Below are positions 35,884 to 48,931 of a stretch of DNA of 64,000 bases, one piece after another. Below the pieces are notes generated by a model. It worked only from the letters and a program-made list of their open reading frames with translations. It was not told where the DNA came from and ran no database searches. This DNA is from Gelatoporia subvermispora B. Lineage: Eukaryota > Basidiomycota > Agaricomycetes > Polyporales > Gelatoporiaceae. The stretch is taken from positions 1,239,867 through 1,303,866 of the forward strand of contig KB445795.1 in assembly GCA_000320605.2 (NCBI GenBank), written 5' to 3'. The number at the start of each line of letters is the position of its first letter. Positions within the stretch are counted from its first letter, which is position 1. Both the position numbers and the translations under genes were made by a program.

Positions 35884-38264
35884 TCATGCCTTTACAGAGC
35901 ACTTAGAGGTATCTAGCAATTCCACTTCCAAAAGCATCTCTGCTCGAGAGGCGTCAGCGCCCATCGTCGGAAAAGTAACACCAGCAATGTTCCAGGCGAT
36001 GCTCTTGAGGGGTAAAGTGAACTTGAAGGTAGTTAGTAGAACAGAGAGGACGGTCTCTGTGAATCCGGAATCTGCTCAATAATGCTCCTAACCAAGTTCT
36101 ACACTTGACCACGCACTCATTTCAATTTGCGAGAACTTGAATCCTCTGCAATTCATCGATGTATCCATCAATCTCCGAATACAAAAGAAGTAAATGCTCC
36201 ACATACATGCAGCTTCGACCCCCACCCAAGAATGTCATCCTGACGGAGTATGTCAGCCAGTTCATCTGTATCATCGTCCCTCGACAACTCACAAATTCGA
36301 ATACACGCCCGGAATTCTGGCGGCATCCACAGCATCAGGTAGAGGGCTCAACCAGCGTTCAGGCTTCCACTCGAGAGCATCTTCGCCCCAGATCTTCTTG
36401 TTCCAATTGGACCCCATGACACCGATCAAGATCGTGGTGTCCTTCGGGATTGGAATTTCATGCATCATTGTACCATCAATGCCTCTGATAGGTTTAGCCA
36501 AAGGCATGCTGATGTCCTTTCGCGCCCTAACTCAGTACCACGTAAGTGCAGGCCAAACAGACAGGTTGCTTATGCGCACGTACTCGCGGAATAACCAAGG
36601 AGCAGGAGGATGTCTGTTCAGGTGGATCAGTAATGGCAGCCTTCGTGGGCACAGCGACGCGTACATGCGCAGTGTCTCTCTGCAGACAGCATCAAGATAA
36701 GGCAGGTGGACCAGGTCATCGTACGGGATGTCATGCCCATCCCTCGCCTGCGATAGTTCAGCCCGTAATTTGTCTTGTATGTGTTGGTTCTCTGCAAGCA
36801 AATGGAGTATTCTGGATAGTGCGTTTGACGTGGTATCCATTGCGGCAAACGTCAATGTACTATGTCGGTAGATGTGAAGTGTTAGGTGCCTGACAGATAT
36901 ATCGAGCGTCATGGTGCACGTACGACATCTGCGCGATGAGTTCCTCTTCAGGTAGTCGGTCAACCGAGTTGGCATCCATATTCGCCCTCACTAGTAGGCG
37001 TGGGCTCGAAAAAGTAGCAGCGATGTGAAGTAACGGGCACATACTTAAAACACTCATGATATCCTTTCCTTCACCAATCTGATGCACTACGGCATCATTA
37101 CCATGCTCCAACGCGGCTTTCTTCTCTTCAAAGATCGCCCTTGACTGCTCCGCAACAGTATCAGAGATATACTTCACTTTCTGGACCCTAGGATCAGGTA
37201 TAATGTCGAGTATGAAACGTCTGAATTTCGCAGGGCCGAGCTCAGCCACATAGGGCAGTAATCGTCGATGGATCTGCAGCGGTGCCCATGCCGGCCTTCG
37301 TAGCATCCTGTGTAAACCATACTAACCGTGCTCAAGATGTTGTCAAACTCACATAAATGACTTTATTGCATCGCCCATGGCATTTGGTTTATCCTCAATT
37401 AGGGGGTCGAACGAGTATCCCAACCCGCCTTGTCCAACAAGTTCCAGGGCAGTGCGGGCCATCCAGTTCAGTATATCGATCTCGCGAGGACCATCGCGAA
37501 CGCGCAATTTGATGGCAGATTCCAGCTGAACCTCATATCAGCATGTGTGATGCTAGTGAGATTGGTCCACCGACTTTGTGTGTGATTGCGTAGAATATGG
37601 GCGCCATGTGTCTCATGTGGTTTATCGAGAAAACAGGGTTCAGCAGCTTGCGTTGCTTACGATGGTGCTCGCCTATGTAGTGCCTCAGCATCGAGGTGCC
37701 TCACTAGCACATCCGAATCACATAACCAACCTAAGGTCGACACCAGTCCATTACCGAAGATCAGCCTATTCGTTCTGCAAACGGGTATTCGTCAGGATTA
37801 GTAAATGTGGCGAAAGCCCGATCCTCACTTGATGAAGAACGATGCCTCCTCGTAGACATACTGATCCTTCACAACGATACTGTTCAGTGCGGTTGGATCA
37901 AACACATATAAAATCTTTTGCTTCGGGATCAAGGCGAATTATCTCATGCTGATTTGAGAAAGCTGTTGTATACTTACGCCGAACAAGCCCTGAAGCTTGA
38001 CAACCGCGCCATAATCCTGGGATAGTGACTTATAAAAGTCCCATCCCTGTCGATCATATATCTGTTCCAGGTTGCCTGGAGAGAGTAAGAGAAACTGATC
38101 ATGAGTTTCATCGACTGAGACGCACCCTTGAAGAATGAGACAGGTGGGGGTCCAGGAATGTTATCTAAAGGCGACTTTACGAATATTTGTCGGAGAGACC
38201 GCCATAGAAACCATGTAGTGCAACATATCACGATGCTCTCCAGTAACATAATCGACGCTGACAT
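35884..38264 (-). CDS. cytochrome P450 monooxygenase
   Basis: Microsomal haem-thiolate monooxygenase; substrate unknown. Translation from 38264 starts MSASIMLLESIVICCTTW, a membrane anchor, then N-I-P-G-P-P-P, the proline hinge. Splicing joins K-G-N-L-E-Q-I-Y-D-R-Q-G-W-D-F-Y and Y-G-A-V-V-K-L-Q-G-L-F-G. Further on are G-G-L-G-Y-S-F-D-P-L, the I-helix F-A-A-M-D-T-T-S (a variant of A-G-x-D-T), the K-helix E-T-L-R, and W-K-P-E-R-W. The haem loop is F-L-G-G-G-R-S-C-I-G-F, whose Ile codon is split by an intron; only with that intron removed does the C-x-G motif appear. The C-terminus is E-V-E-L-L-D-T-S-K-C-S-V-K-A. All key residues are present, so the gene looks intact with more than ten exons. 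An in-frame Met at 38351 would add a soluble extension before the anchor and is less likely. It is of basidiomycete type; I cannot assign a CYP family. Confidence 0.88.
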
Positions 38265-39364
38265 GACGGGACCAGGACCAGAGTCGAGGAAGGCAGCGCG
38301 CGTGCCGGCGGGAGGTCTGACATGGCTGCGGCTCCCCATGTATTTATGCAAAGTATGGATGCCTAATCGTTCTTCTCACAAGGCCTGAGCGTGTTCGTCG
38401 GTGAGAACGGCGATAGAATGGGGTCTAATGCCATACACCACATAACCGAGGAGCCGTCGAAGTTAAGGCCTGGAAGACCCGGCAGACATTCGAAGAGGTG
38501 TCCACGCTTCTTCCCAATTTGATGGGTGGTATCGATAACGCGAGCTGCGGGTACGATGACCTAAAACATCGTAACCGGAGACGCAGGGCCCCTCGTTGGG
38601 TATGGGAGGATCGTGCCCGTGACCATACTTACTGGAAGTGCGTGTCATGCTGATGTGTAGCCTGCGAAAATTCAAGCTCAAGTAACCGAGCGGAACGGAT
38701 CGTACACATCTAGATGACTGCAGAGTATCTCGTTACCCTGTGGGGATACTTTGCTTTGTGCTGATAGCGGATTTGGGAGTAATCCGACAGACTTTTTCGA
38801 AACTTAGGACTTCTCAGAAAATCTCTTTCCTGCCTGAGTTGTTTCAGGGCCTGTTTGTAAAACGAGAGCCCCTGCCCCAGAATTGTGTGTCATCGGAGAT
38901 ATTGCGCCCCCGGGACGACGTGTGAGCCACATTGCATGTGGAAGAGATTGACCCCACTAGGAAGCAATATTCAAATACTACTACTGCACATGACGCGCAC
39001 CGGAAATCACGTCCCTGACGAACGCCTCCAGCGCTGTAGGCTGCATACGGATTACCATTGATCGAACGTCCTAGCGCATTGAACATCAGGCCCAGCTGGA
39101 TGTAAGAATGAGCTTGTATGTACAACAACCTGAGCCCTGGAAGGCCTGCGAGCCCGCTGACAGGCTTGCCGCACCTCGCAGCACAAGCTACGAACCAGAA
39201 CAAACCAACTATCCAATGCGGCATGAGCTCTTACTAGCTTGTAATTACGGGTATCGAGAAGGATGCGTCTGTACAAACGAATGGAGGCGAGGAACGGATG
39301 AGCGATTAGAAGCATATATCAATGCATGTCCGGTCCATGAGAGTAATTGTCACAATGCCCGTCA
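38265..39364. other. P450 promoter and KNR4 3' flank
   Basis: About 1.1 kb with no recognisable gene; the open frames are short and lack family features. It lies between two minus-strand genes and should hold the P450 promoter. Confidence 0.5.
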
Positions 39365-41453
39365 TCAGCCGCTCCCCTTCTGCGAGACAGAGTCCTTCTT
39401 CCGTTTCCCGTTCTGACCAACCTTCTTCACACTCTTTACACTCGAAGTGCTTTTCTTTTTCTCGTGCTTCGCCTGCGGTATTGGTGTCGACTCGTGGGCG
39501 GGTACGGAAAGTACGGGGTCAGATCCTTCTATGACCACCAAATCGTTCTGTTCTTCACTAGCCCTGGATGGCTCGGAGCGAATGGTGGTAACAGGGCTCG
39601 ATACTTGAGCCTCGATGGCATCGACCAGAACAGGTGACTCGTCTTCTGACTTCATACCTGAGTCACCGTTACCATCGCCGTCATCATCGCCGTCGTCCGA
39701 GAGAACGAATGCTGAATCGAGAGAAAGTTCTGGGTCAACAAGTAGATCAGGCGTACTTGCAGCTCTTGCAGGAGATGAGATGGCATCAGGAGACTCTGTC
39801 AAGCTCCTCTGAGGTGCGACCGAAAGTGGTGTCGGATCGTGCATCCTGGACTCGGAGGGAGAAGGCTCCGAACGTGAAATTGGGGATGCGTTGTTGTCAT
39901 GCACTCCCGAGAGCACACCAGCGGATGGTCCGTCGATCTGTGCCATAGCCATACCAGCCTCCAAATCGCCATCAGGGTAAGAGAGAGCTGACGAAGGGGG
40001 TTCGATGCTTTCAGGACTTGGGAGGTCAACAGGCTTTGGCGCGGGTGGCTTCGTGACGGAAATAATGGGTAATGGCTGGCGAGCTTGAGGCAGACTATGC
40101 TGATTCGTCACATTCCCGAGAGGCGCCGCAAGAGCCGACGTCTCCTCAACGTCGGCTAGAACAGGTATAGGCACTTCTGCGCCCGTGCTGACGAGTTGTA
40201 AACGGTTGATTGGCACCTTCTCGGGTGTCTAATGGAGACTCTTTAGTCGTCCACTGTGCGTAAGGATCAAGTAAACGCACCTTGCCCTTGTCCGCGGACA
40301 ATGGGGCCTCAGGAAGGAGGCCAGCATCTTGCCACCTCCGCATGCTACGATCCGCCCAGGCCTCCAGAACACTCCATCCCTTATATTCTCCCGTGAGGCG
40401 TAATCCTCCCGTCCCGGCATCTCCGCCCCCGTCGCCCTGGCCGCCTCCTACGCCGTCGAAGAAATAGCTTTCATATCCAACCGAGTCTTCGCTTCCCTCA
40501 CTGTCATTACTTCCGCCCAGCTCGAAGCCCTCTCCACTCTCAAGGTCCTCGGCGAAGCCCGCGAGCCACTTTGCCCATCCGCCAGGTCCATCTCCGCGCC
40601 ACATCACTACCTTGGTATCGAAGTCGCGGCCGAAAACAATTACCTGGCCGACAGAACCTCCCTCTCCAGGATTCATGTCAACCCCAAGATAATTGCCTAC
40701 TTTGTCCTTGACAAGAGGTATCCACCCGCGTAACGAGTACTCCCTCCGTACCCAACCGGGGGGTATTGATTGCATCATCTCTCGTAGATGTGGATTTGCG
40801 CCAGTGTTTGGGTCGTCGTCCACCTCTCTCCAGAACCTCCATTCCTCTAGCACGTCCTCGAGAGGTAGTAGAGTGAGGCCAAAGAGCAAGCCCTCGGAGC
40901 AACCCGCCGCCGACTCCGCTTCTTGACCGTCTACACAGAGATACGACTCGCGAACGGGGCTTGGAAGCGCAAATCCGAAAGCCATCTCAATCTGCGCAAG
41001 GTCCTGTGGCAGGATGCCATAGTTGAGAGTGTCTCCCAATTCCGGGTATTCTCTAGAGAGCCATTGCTGTATGCGATCCCACGTTTGATCGAGAGGAGGA
41101 TACGATGGCAGAGGTGGTAACGATGCGTTGTGTAGGGGAAGAATAGACATGGGCCTTGAGCGCGCACCAGCACTAGAAATGTGCGAATCGTGAGGCGATA
41201 AGAATCACGGGCGCAGACTACCTGCCCGGGCTTACCTTGAGGGAACATAATCATATGCTCCTCCCGCTGACGGCGGCGGATAGGAATATGACGTGGATGC
41301 AGCTGAGTTTGGGGTGTTTAGCGAGTCTGGATTGAAGGCGTCGGGATGAGCGAAGCCTGGTGATGAGGTTGGGAGGCTGAACGCCTCGTGTGTGGACGAC
41401 ATGGCCTTTCTTGAAGAAGTCCTTGAGGAGAAGAGGCCAGCTAGCCAGCTCAT
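39365..41453 (-). CDS. KNR4: Knr4/Smi1 cell-wall integrity and glucan synthesis regulator
   Basis: Knr4/Smi1 coordinates cell-wall beta-glucan synthesis with cell-cycle and calcineurin/Slt2 signalling. Exon 1 starts MSWLAGLFSSRTSSRK (41453); an intron then joins Y-V-P-S-R to P-M-S-I-L-P-L. The SMI1/KNR4 domain covers about residues 85-290: W-D-R-I-Q-Q-W-L, Y-P-E-L-G-D-T-L-N, L-P-L-E-D-V-L-E-E-W and Y-L-G-V-D-M-N-P-G. A 52-nt intron joins D-K-G-K to T-P-E-K-V-P-I-N-R-L. The C-terminal part is long, acidic, Ser-rich and disordered, ending in a Lys-rich tail. The length of roughly 640 residues is somewhat above the yeast protein because of this tail. Confidence 0.92.
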
Positions 41454-42016
41454 AGTGTCGGTTGACTGCGTGGAGTGACGGTTCGAGAGGAAGGAGTGAG
41501 AGGGCAGAGTCGAAACTGTTGTCGATGAAAGATGCACGACAGTGGAGCCCAACGGACCCGCGAACCGAACACAGCCGGAAAGGATGTAGTTGCTTCGGGA
41601 ATGGAGACCCTGATACGGCGGTTAAGACTGCGTGGCAATGGAAACGCGAGGGGAAGCCGTCGTGCAGCAGCGTGCACGCTGTCTATGGGCTCAAGGGTGA
41701 ACACAGCTGAGCACGGCTGAGTGCGGCGCTCACTTGTCGATGGAATAGGCAGGAACGAGGCCCAGCTGCGCGACCACAGGCGAACCTCTCTCTGCGACAG
41801 CCTGCGACCACAAGCCACCGCCAGGCCCGTGACTGACAACCATCGACCGAGTGTCTCGACCCCCGCGTCGTTTTGTTGCCCACACTTGCGGCGCTTCCAA
41901 ACTGTAGTGATGATAATTGCACCAAAATAAACTACACAATTTCGTAGTGGCTACACATATTATGCCTGCCAACTTGCTTGTATCGGCCGCTGGCTCGACC
42001 CTCGTGGTTCCCTTAA
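41454..42016. other. KNR4 promoter and SCOT-1 3' flank
   Basis: No gene seen. Short open frames on both strands overlap one another. It should contain the KNR4 promoter. Confidence 0.5.
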
Positions 42017-44191
42017 TCACCACCGGCCAACCTGGCTGGACACCTTGAAGTCGCAGCCAGTCTTGGCCCGGACCTCGTCAAGTGTGACGCCCTCGGCCAG
42101 ATCAATCAGTTCCAGCGTTCCGGCATTCCTGTCAACATTAAACGCGGCTAAATCCGTGACGATCATGCTGACCGCCCGTGCTCCGGTCAGCGGCAGCGAG
42201 CATTCCTGTACGATCTTCGGCTCGCCGTGCTTGGAGCAGTGCTGCATCGTAACAATGACCTTCGTCTTGTCAGGGTTTGACACGAGATCCATCGCACCGC
42301 CGATGCCTAGAATGCGCCTACATCAGCCGCTGTTGTGGCAGATAAGGATCCGCGAAATCGAACTCACCCTTGACGAGCTTCCCAGGAATCATGAAGTTGG
42401 CAACGTCACCAGCCTGCGAAACTTGCATCGCCTGGAGCGAATTTATCAGCTTTCGCTCACGGATGTCAACACACGCCCACTCACACCGAGGATTGTTACG
42501 TCCATGTGGCCACCGCGAATCATGTTGAAGGACTCGATCGAGTCTGTTGAGCAATTGTAAATTATGTCGCCGCCGTTATCTATGGAGAATACTCACCGAA
42601 AGTCGCGGCACCAGGCAGAAGAGTGGTCGTCTCTTTTCCGGCGTTGATGATATCACTACAAAGTACCCCGGTCAGATTACGAACACCCGTTTTGTTGCAC
42701 CACTCACGGGTCAATTTCGTCCTTCGTCGGGTAGGGGCCCATTCCGAGGATACCGTTCTCACTCTCCAACCACACCTTGACATCGGATGCCAGATGCTGA
42801 GCTCATCAGTTAGCACCGTTCCAATGCGAAAAGAATGCGGCCAGATCGTACCTCAGGCACAAGCGTGGGGATACCGACACCGAGATTGACATAGAATCCA
42901 TCCTTGATCTCCTTGGCCGCGCGCTTAGCGATCCGGTGACGCCAATCCGTAGATGCCTTGTCAGAGCTCGAACCAGTCGTAGTTTCACCCTTCTGCTGTT
43001 CCTTCGACTGAGCAAGCGCCATGACCTCGATTGCCTTGGCCTCGGTGGCCTTGACAATGCGATCGACGTAGACACCGGGGACGTGAACGGCGTTGGGTGA
43101 AAGGCTTCCGACAGGGCTAAAAAGCAATGTGAGCAAGATCATACACCCCACGACGAAGCTGCACTTACACGATCTCCTCTGCCTGGAAACAATGTGCGTG
43201 ATATTGAGTAGAATTAATTATACAAGATGAGCAACGAACTCACCTCAACAATCGTCAATTTCGCGTTGCGAGCCATAACCGCGTTGTAGTTGTTCGCCGT
43301 GTACCTGATCCAGACCGTCAACACACCTAGAGGCGCGTCCTAAAAATCCTCTCACACACCTGAAGACCAAGTTGCCGGCCTCGTCGGCCTTCCATGCATG
43401 TACGAAGGCAACATCACCGGGCAAAGCAGGCTCCAAAACATATCTCCGACCGTCAAACTCCCTGAATTCCTTCGGGTTACCAGGAATTTTGACGCCGTTT
43501 TTCATGCCACCAGGGTTGTACTGAATAGGGATGCCTCCACTCTCAACAGCAGTATGGGCACCAGTTGGGGTATATACTGCAGGAAACCCGGCCGCGTAGG
43601 CGTTCAGACGCGCTACGAGAGTACCTTGCGGCACCAACTCGACACCGATCTCTCCGTCGAGATACATCCTCTCTATGAGCTTGTTGCTATGGGCTCATTC
43701 AGCAAAAGCGAGAGAAGGGGGATGAATGACGTACCCTCCCAGGTATGAGATCATAACCTTGTCAAGCTGACCGCCCTGGATAAGTCTCACTAGACCACGA
43801 TAAGTGCAAAAATCCCTCTACAGCTGGAACACACTCACCAAGGCCAAGATCCATAGCACCAGCGTTGTTTGATACAGCCGTGATGTTCTTCACATCTTTC
43901 CGCTTTGCAAGCGCTTTCAGCAGAGTCTCCGGAACACCACAAAGTCCAAACCCTGTGCGATGACGCGCCTTTGAGACGGGCGCTTCGTCACATGTGAGCA
44001 AAAAACTCACCTCCGCTGAGTAGGAGGTCGCCCGACTTCACGTCTTTCACCGCGTCATCTACAGAGTCCCATACTTTCGACTTTCTGGGAATGGGGAGAT
44101 CCGATACGACGCTGTAGTGTCGTATCCGGGTGGTAAGGATGAGGGTCGAACGCAGACGGTGCGTCGGGTGGCAGGCCTTAATTGCCAGCAT
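42017..44191 (-). CDS. succinyl-CoA:3-ketoacid CoA transferase, copy 1
   Basis: SCOT moves CoA from succinyl-CoA to acetoacetate in the mitochondrial matrix (ketone-body use). The N-terminus [14 protein letters not shown] is basic and amphipathic, a targeting sequence. The A half has [34 protein letters not shown] and [15 protein letters not shown]. The B half has [12 protein letters not shown], the catalytic Glu in [11 protein letters not shown], and P-G-A-A-T-F. The C-terminus has [26 protein letters not shown] and a short end (Q-V-G-R-W). About ten introns. It is intact and lies 567 bp downstream of a second copy. Confidence 0.93.
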
Positions 44192-44758
44192 GGTGACACG
44201 TAGGCCGCCGAGGAGGTGGATGACGAGGCGGGGTGGAGGAAGTAGAGGTAAGAGAAGTGGAGAAGGTGATCGAAGGGGTGAGGTTGGTTTTTATGGCTCG
44301 CCCAATCCTAAGAGGAAGATTCGCTGGGCCGCGGTGGGGTACCCCGGAGCGGATGCTGCCGGAATTCGAGATCTTTATCGACATAGAGTGTTCCTGTGCG
44401 AAACAAATGCGAAGGGCCTGTCGTAGTGAAAGCCGTGCGGGGGCGCGATAATTCAGGCGGCTAGGTTCAGGCGCTCTAAATCGCTGCCTAATCCGGCCGA
44501 AACCAACACTACCATCGACACTTCGGCCGACATTCCTGCGCCGTTCAGGTTCTCTCCGTGCTTGCCCCGACCTAGCCTTCTGCTGTCATCTCATTCGGCC
44601 CTACCAGAGCCTGCCATACGTACAGACCTGTACGGGCTTCGGCGGGGACCATAGGAGATCATTTTCGGGTCTGAAGGGTCCGACGTAAGGAGGTGCATCA
44701 TAGGCCATGCGTATTACTACATGTACACACAGCTACAAAGCGCTCGAAAACCCTATGA
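44192..44758. other. spacer between the two SCOT genes
   Basis: It carries the promoter of copy 1 and the 3' flank of copy 2, both minus strand. No gene is recognisable. Confidence 0.5.
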
Positions 44759-46934
44759 TCACATCTTTCCCAGGCGAGGCGACACTTTGAAGTCACAGCC
44801 GGTCTTTGCCTTGACCTCGTCCAGAGTAATCCCTTCTGCCAACTCGATCAAGTGCAATTCCCCCGCGTGCCGATCCACATCGAACACAGCAAGCTCCGTG
44901 ATGATCTGGCTCACGGTCCGCGCACCCGTCAGCGGCAGCGCACACTCCTGGAGGATCTTCGGGCTGCCGTCCTTCGCACAGTGCTCCATGACAGCAATTA
45001 CCTTCGTCTTATCTGGGTTCGACACCAGGTCCATAGCTCCCCCAATACCCTTCACCATCTTGCCGGGGATCATGAAGTTGGCGATGTCTCCAGCCTGCGA
45101 CACTTGCATCGCCTACTGCCTGCTCAGCCAAGTGCTCGGCAACGTCCCACTGGTTCACTTACGCCAAGAATAGCGACATCGATGTGTCCGCCACGTATCA
45201 TCCCAAAGGATTCATTCGAATCTAGGATAGATTAGTGACCTTCGACAACATGTGGACCAAGGCATTTTGAACGTACCAAACACCGATGCCCCCGGAAGAA
45301 GTGTCACAGTCTCCTTGCCTGCGTTGATAATGTCACTGCCAAGCAATGCTTAGTTGAGTGCCATTCTTCCCCGTCACGGAAGCAGTTGGACGCACGCATC
45401 GAGCTGCTCCTTTGTCGGATATGGCCCCATGCCGAGAATACCATTTTCGCTTTGCAGCCAGACTCTCACGCCAGGCTTCAAGAACTGCGCAGATAGCTTG
45501 AGTCACCTACGCGGCAGCCACTGATGATACGACTTACCTCTGGCACAAGAGTTGGCATTCCGATTCCCAGATTCACATGGAATCCGTCTTTGATCTCCTT
45601 GGCGGCGCGCTTGGCAATTTGTTGTCTCTGCTCAAGAGCAACTCTCTTCTCATCATTCAGCGATGAGGTACCTTCGAGTGAACTACTCGTAGCCAGTGTC
45701 TCAAATTCGATTTGCTTGGGTGCAGTCGCGGGAACAATCCGATCTACGTAGATGCCAGGAAGGTGTATAGCATTCGGGGATATTGAACCAATGGGCACGA
45801 TATTCTCAGCCTGAATGGAATCGCAGACATTAGTCGGATTCTCGGATATTTGGATACGAGGTTATTACCTCGACGATAGTAAGTTTCGCGTTCTTCGCCA
45901 TGACCGAGCTGAAGTTATTCGCGGTATATCTGCCATATAGAATATGAATTAGAGAAGCCCTTACTTCTTTGTAACAGCTTGGAGTCACCTGAACACGCAG
46001 TTGCCCACTTCGTCCACTTTCCATGCTCTGATGAGCGCGACATCGCCGGCAATCGCTGGTTCCAGGATGAACCGTCTTCCGTCAATTTCTTCAGCTCGTT
46101 TCTTGTTTCCGGGTATTGCCACTCCTTTGGACATACCGCCTTCATTGTAGCGGATTGGTATAGATCCGTGTTCTACGGCCGTGGATGCGCCAGTGGGTGT
46201 GAAGAACGCTGGAATCCCTGCAGCGTGAGCGTAGAGACGCCCGACCAGAGTGCCTTGCGGAATCAATTCCAGAGAGATCTTCCCGTCCAGATACAGCTTC
46301 TCGAAATACTTGTTCCTGAAATCGAAATAGCATTGGCACCATGGCATTCAAGGCATTCCAGGGGGAAATATTACCCGCCGATGTAGGATGCCATCATCTT
46401 GTCGATCTTTCCTGCATGAAGGAGCTTGCCTGTGTGTTTCGATCGCATGTTACTAGACAGCGGAGCGACTGTATGGTATGTAACGTACCGAGCCCGCGTT
46501 CTCCTGAACCAGCATTGTTAGACACAGCCGTGAGCTTTCCAACGTCCTCTCTCTTTGCAAGCGCGCCGATCAATGTGTCTTGAATAAGGTTACCCCGTGA
46601 GTAAGTTGCTTGAAAGCGGAGGATGCAGTACGATAGCTTTACCTGGTGTTCCGCAAAGTCCGAATCCTAGATTTCCCGCATCAAGACAATGCATTCGTAG
46701 GTTCGCGGATCACTTTTATTACTTACCTCCGCTCAACAAAACGTCGCCCGACTTCACGTCCTTGACAGCCTCATCGGCCGAGTCCCACACCTTTGTCTTG
46801 TTGGGTACGGGTAGGTCGACCGAGGTGCTGTATTGACGTGCTCTGAAGATGATCAATGCGCGGCGAATAGTGAACGCCGGAACGCGCTGCGCCGAACGCG
46901 CTCGCGTTGACACGGAGCGTGTCGTAGCCAACAT
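44759..46934 (-). CDS. succinyl-CoA:3-ketoacid CoA transferase, copy 2
   Basis: A second full SCOT gene in the same orientation. The N-terminus [17 protein letters not shown] is an Arg/Ser-rich mitochondrial presequence, then [19 protein letters not shown]. The A half has [12 protein letters not shown] and [10 protein letters not shown]. The B half has [12 protein letters not shown] and the catalytic S-E-N-G-I-L-G. The C-terminus reads [17 protein letters not shown] and V-S-P-R-L-G-K-M. Introns fall at matching places in the two copies as far as I can follow (for example after the ENGILG segment and around the V-S-N-P-D block), so they arose by tandem duplication. Clear divergence in presequences and linkers says the duplication is old and both copies are kept. 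Confidence 0.93.
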
Positions 46935-47338
46935 TGGTGCTGGCGATGGCTAGCTACTCGTAGATGGTGGGTGTTCGCTGAGAGCCGTCTGTACTGCTTT
47001 AGACAATCCCTGGGTGCGGGCGCTCTAGCGACGTCGGCGCCGGACGGTAGGCCGCGTTCGCGTTGATGAGACATGCATCGCCGTTTATGTTGACCGCGCT
47101 CGCACGGAACTCGCTCATGTGACGGAGACCTGCCTCTTTAGGGCACCCGTCCCTCGCACCCGGTTGCCGGCCCGATCCGACGAAGCGAAGTGTGGACCGC
47201 ACTGTCATTATGTAGACACTCGCGAGTCGGCCAATCCGTAGCATTTAAGATCTCAGCGAACGTCAGACATGCTCAGATTGTCCAAACAAATGGTATTCCA
47301 GTTCCAGCGTAATCCTAGTGTACAGCACATGCCCGGTT
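46935..47338. other. SCOT-2 promoter and twinfilin 3' flank
   Basis: No gene recognisable; both neighbours are on the minus strand. Confidence 0.5.
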
Positions 47339-48610
47339 CTATCGCCTCCTCCCAGGACCCTTCGGCCTAGCGAACGCTTTCTTCTCGGTTGCGTCTGGTG
47401 CCACGGAGACCGTACTGGTCAGTCCCAGCTCTGAGATGAGAAATTGCTCGTTGATCTCCTTTGGATCGGATGTCTCGATCTTGCGAGAGGCGAGCGAGGA
47501 TGCTCCTCCAACGGAGGAGACGATCTCTTTCGCAGACTGCAGCACTGACGATGATCCAGAAGAGTAGAGCATGCGATACTTGACTGGAGATGTCTCCGGG
47601 CAAGAGTAGATGAATACTAACGGCAAGATCAGTAAGCAGTAGTGCAAGCCAATCATCGTACACACAGATCATCCGCTGGGGAGGAGATGTAATGCTTTGA
47701 GGCCAGGCGAAGAATGCATACGATGGCTCCGAAGCTGGCAGCGATGTGGCCAAAGCCTCAATATCACACTCCGTTTGCAGTGTGAGGGCCAAGGACTCCG
47801 AAGCGGGATCGATGCCCTAAGGGTCGTCCGTCAGACTCCTGCAGCAAAGATCTTGTGATCAGGGACTCGCCAGCAGTAATAGTTCGCTCCCTTCTCCAGA
47901 AACTAGCTTCTCGACGGCTTGCTGGACTTCTTCAGGCCACTTTATCTCTACCCCTGTACCAATATGGGTCTGTCTCGCCCTACTACCATCATAGCTCCTG
48001 CCTCCCGCGTCACGTTCGGCAGCCTTGACCGCAGCCATTTCCTGCTCACGAGCGCTCATGGGCTTCGGCGCAGCCAGATGTTGTCTATGCTTGGCGTAAG
48101 CTTCTGCCGAGAGATCGCTCTTACTGGTGGCGAAGACACTGTCAGTGAAGTGCGTTGATCCCAATGACTTGGTGAGAGTGTTCCTGGTGGCAGCATACAG
48201 CATCTTTCAGGGCCAAGTATCAGCTACATACGGAATCGCTCAATCATAGGAACATGTGCGGACCTTGTCTCTGACTTTGGCATTGTCTGGGACATAGAAT
48301 ACTGCCAACCAGTCAGAAGGCGGATCATCCTGCCTAACCAGGACGTATGCGGGGGTATCATCCTCTAATATATCCGCGAGCTTGTCAAGATCTTCATCGA
48401 GTGACCCAGATGGAGAGAAAGAACCGTCGGGAACCAGTGATTCTGGTGGACCGCGATTGCATGCATGAGTTGCTAGTATCCGTATGACATGAGGTAGATA
48501 CGACCATTGCGTATGGCTATCTTGAGGAATCTGGTATCTCTGGAGTCGACGACATCAGAGAATACCGATGTCAGTTCCGGTGAGACTGCGATTCCAGTTG
48601 GTGCAGACAT
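47339..48610 (-). CDS. TWF1: twinfilin, ADF/cofilin-related actin regulator
   Basis: Twinfilin has two ADF-homology domains and binds actin monomers and capping protein at barbed ends. Exon 1 starts M-S-A-P-T-G-I-A-V-S-P-E-L (48610), followed by F-L-K-I-A-I-R-N. Next are E-S-L-V-P-D-G, A-Y-V-L-V-R-Q-D-D-P-P-S-D-W-L-A-V-F-Y-V-P-D-N-A-K-V, then M-L-Y-A-A-T-R-N-T-L-T-K-S-L-G, the end of the first domain. A linker with P-M-S-A-R-E-Q-E-M leads to the second domain: P-S-Y-A-F-F-A-W-P, the F-I-Y-S-C-P-E-T-S-P-V-K-Y-R-M-L-Y-S-S motif and A-K-E-I-V. The C-terminus is basic (F-A-R-P-K-G-P-G-R-R-R), matching the phosphoinositide and capping-protein binding tail. About five or six introns; length about 330 residues as expected. 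Confidence 0.93.
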
Positions 48611-48931
48611 GTGCTCTTGAAGAACGTATAGATGCAGGCAGGTACAGCGCAGAGGTGTAGGTAACCGGCTAGCAACTTGGCGCGGAGACGCGCTAATCGA
48701 GGCTACTGCAAGGTTCTCGGCATCGCGCTCACACTAGGTCATCCTAGACCGTGTTCACATCCACGTCGCATTTGAACTTGACAGTGAGCTCTGTTTCTTT
48801 AGCGAGCTTGACTTGTTGTGACACATCAGGATGACCACCAAGCGCAGCATCGTAGGCAGTGCGACGTATCACTGTATGCCAGATGGAAGCATAACGCGCC
48901 GCATACACTCGACGACGACGTTCTAGCAAGT
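48611..48931. promoter_or_regulatory. divergent promoter of twinfilin and PEP7/VAC1
   Basis: The 321 bp between two start codons on opposite strands must serve both genes. I see no distinct consensus site. Confidence 0.4.
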
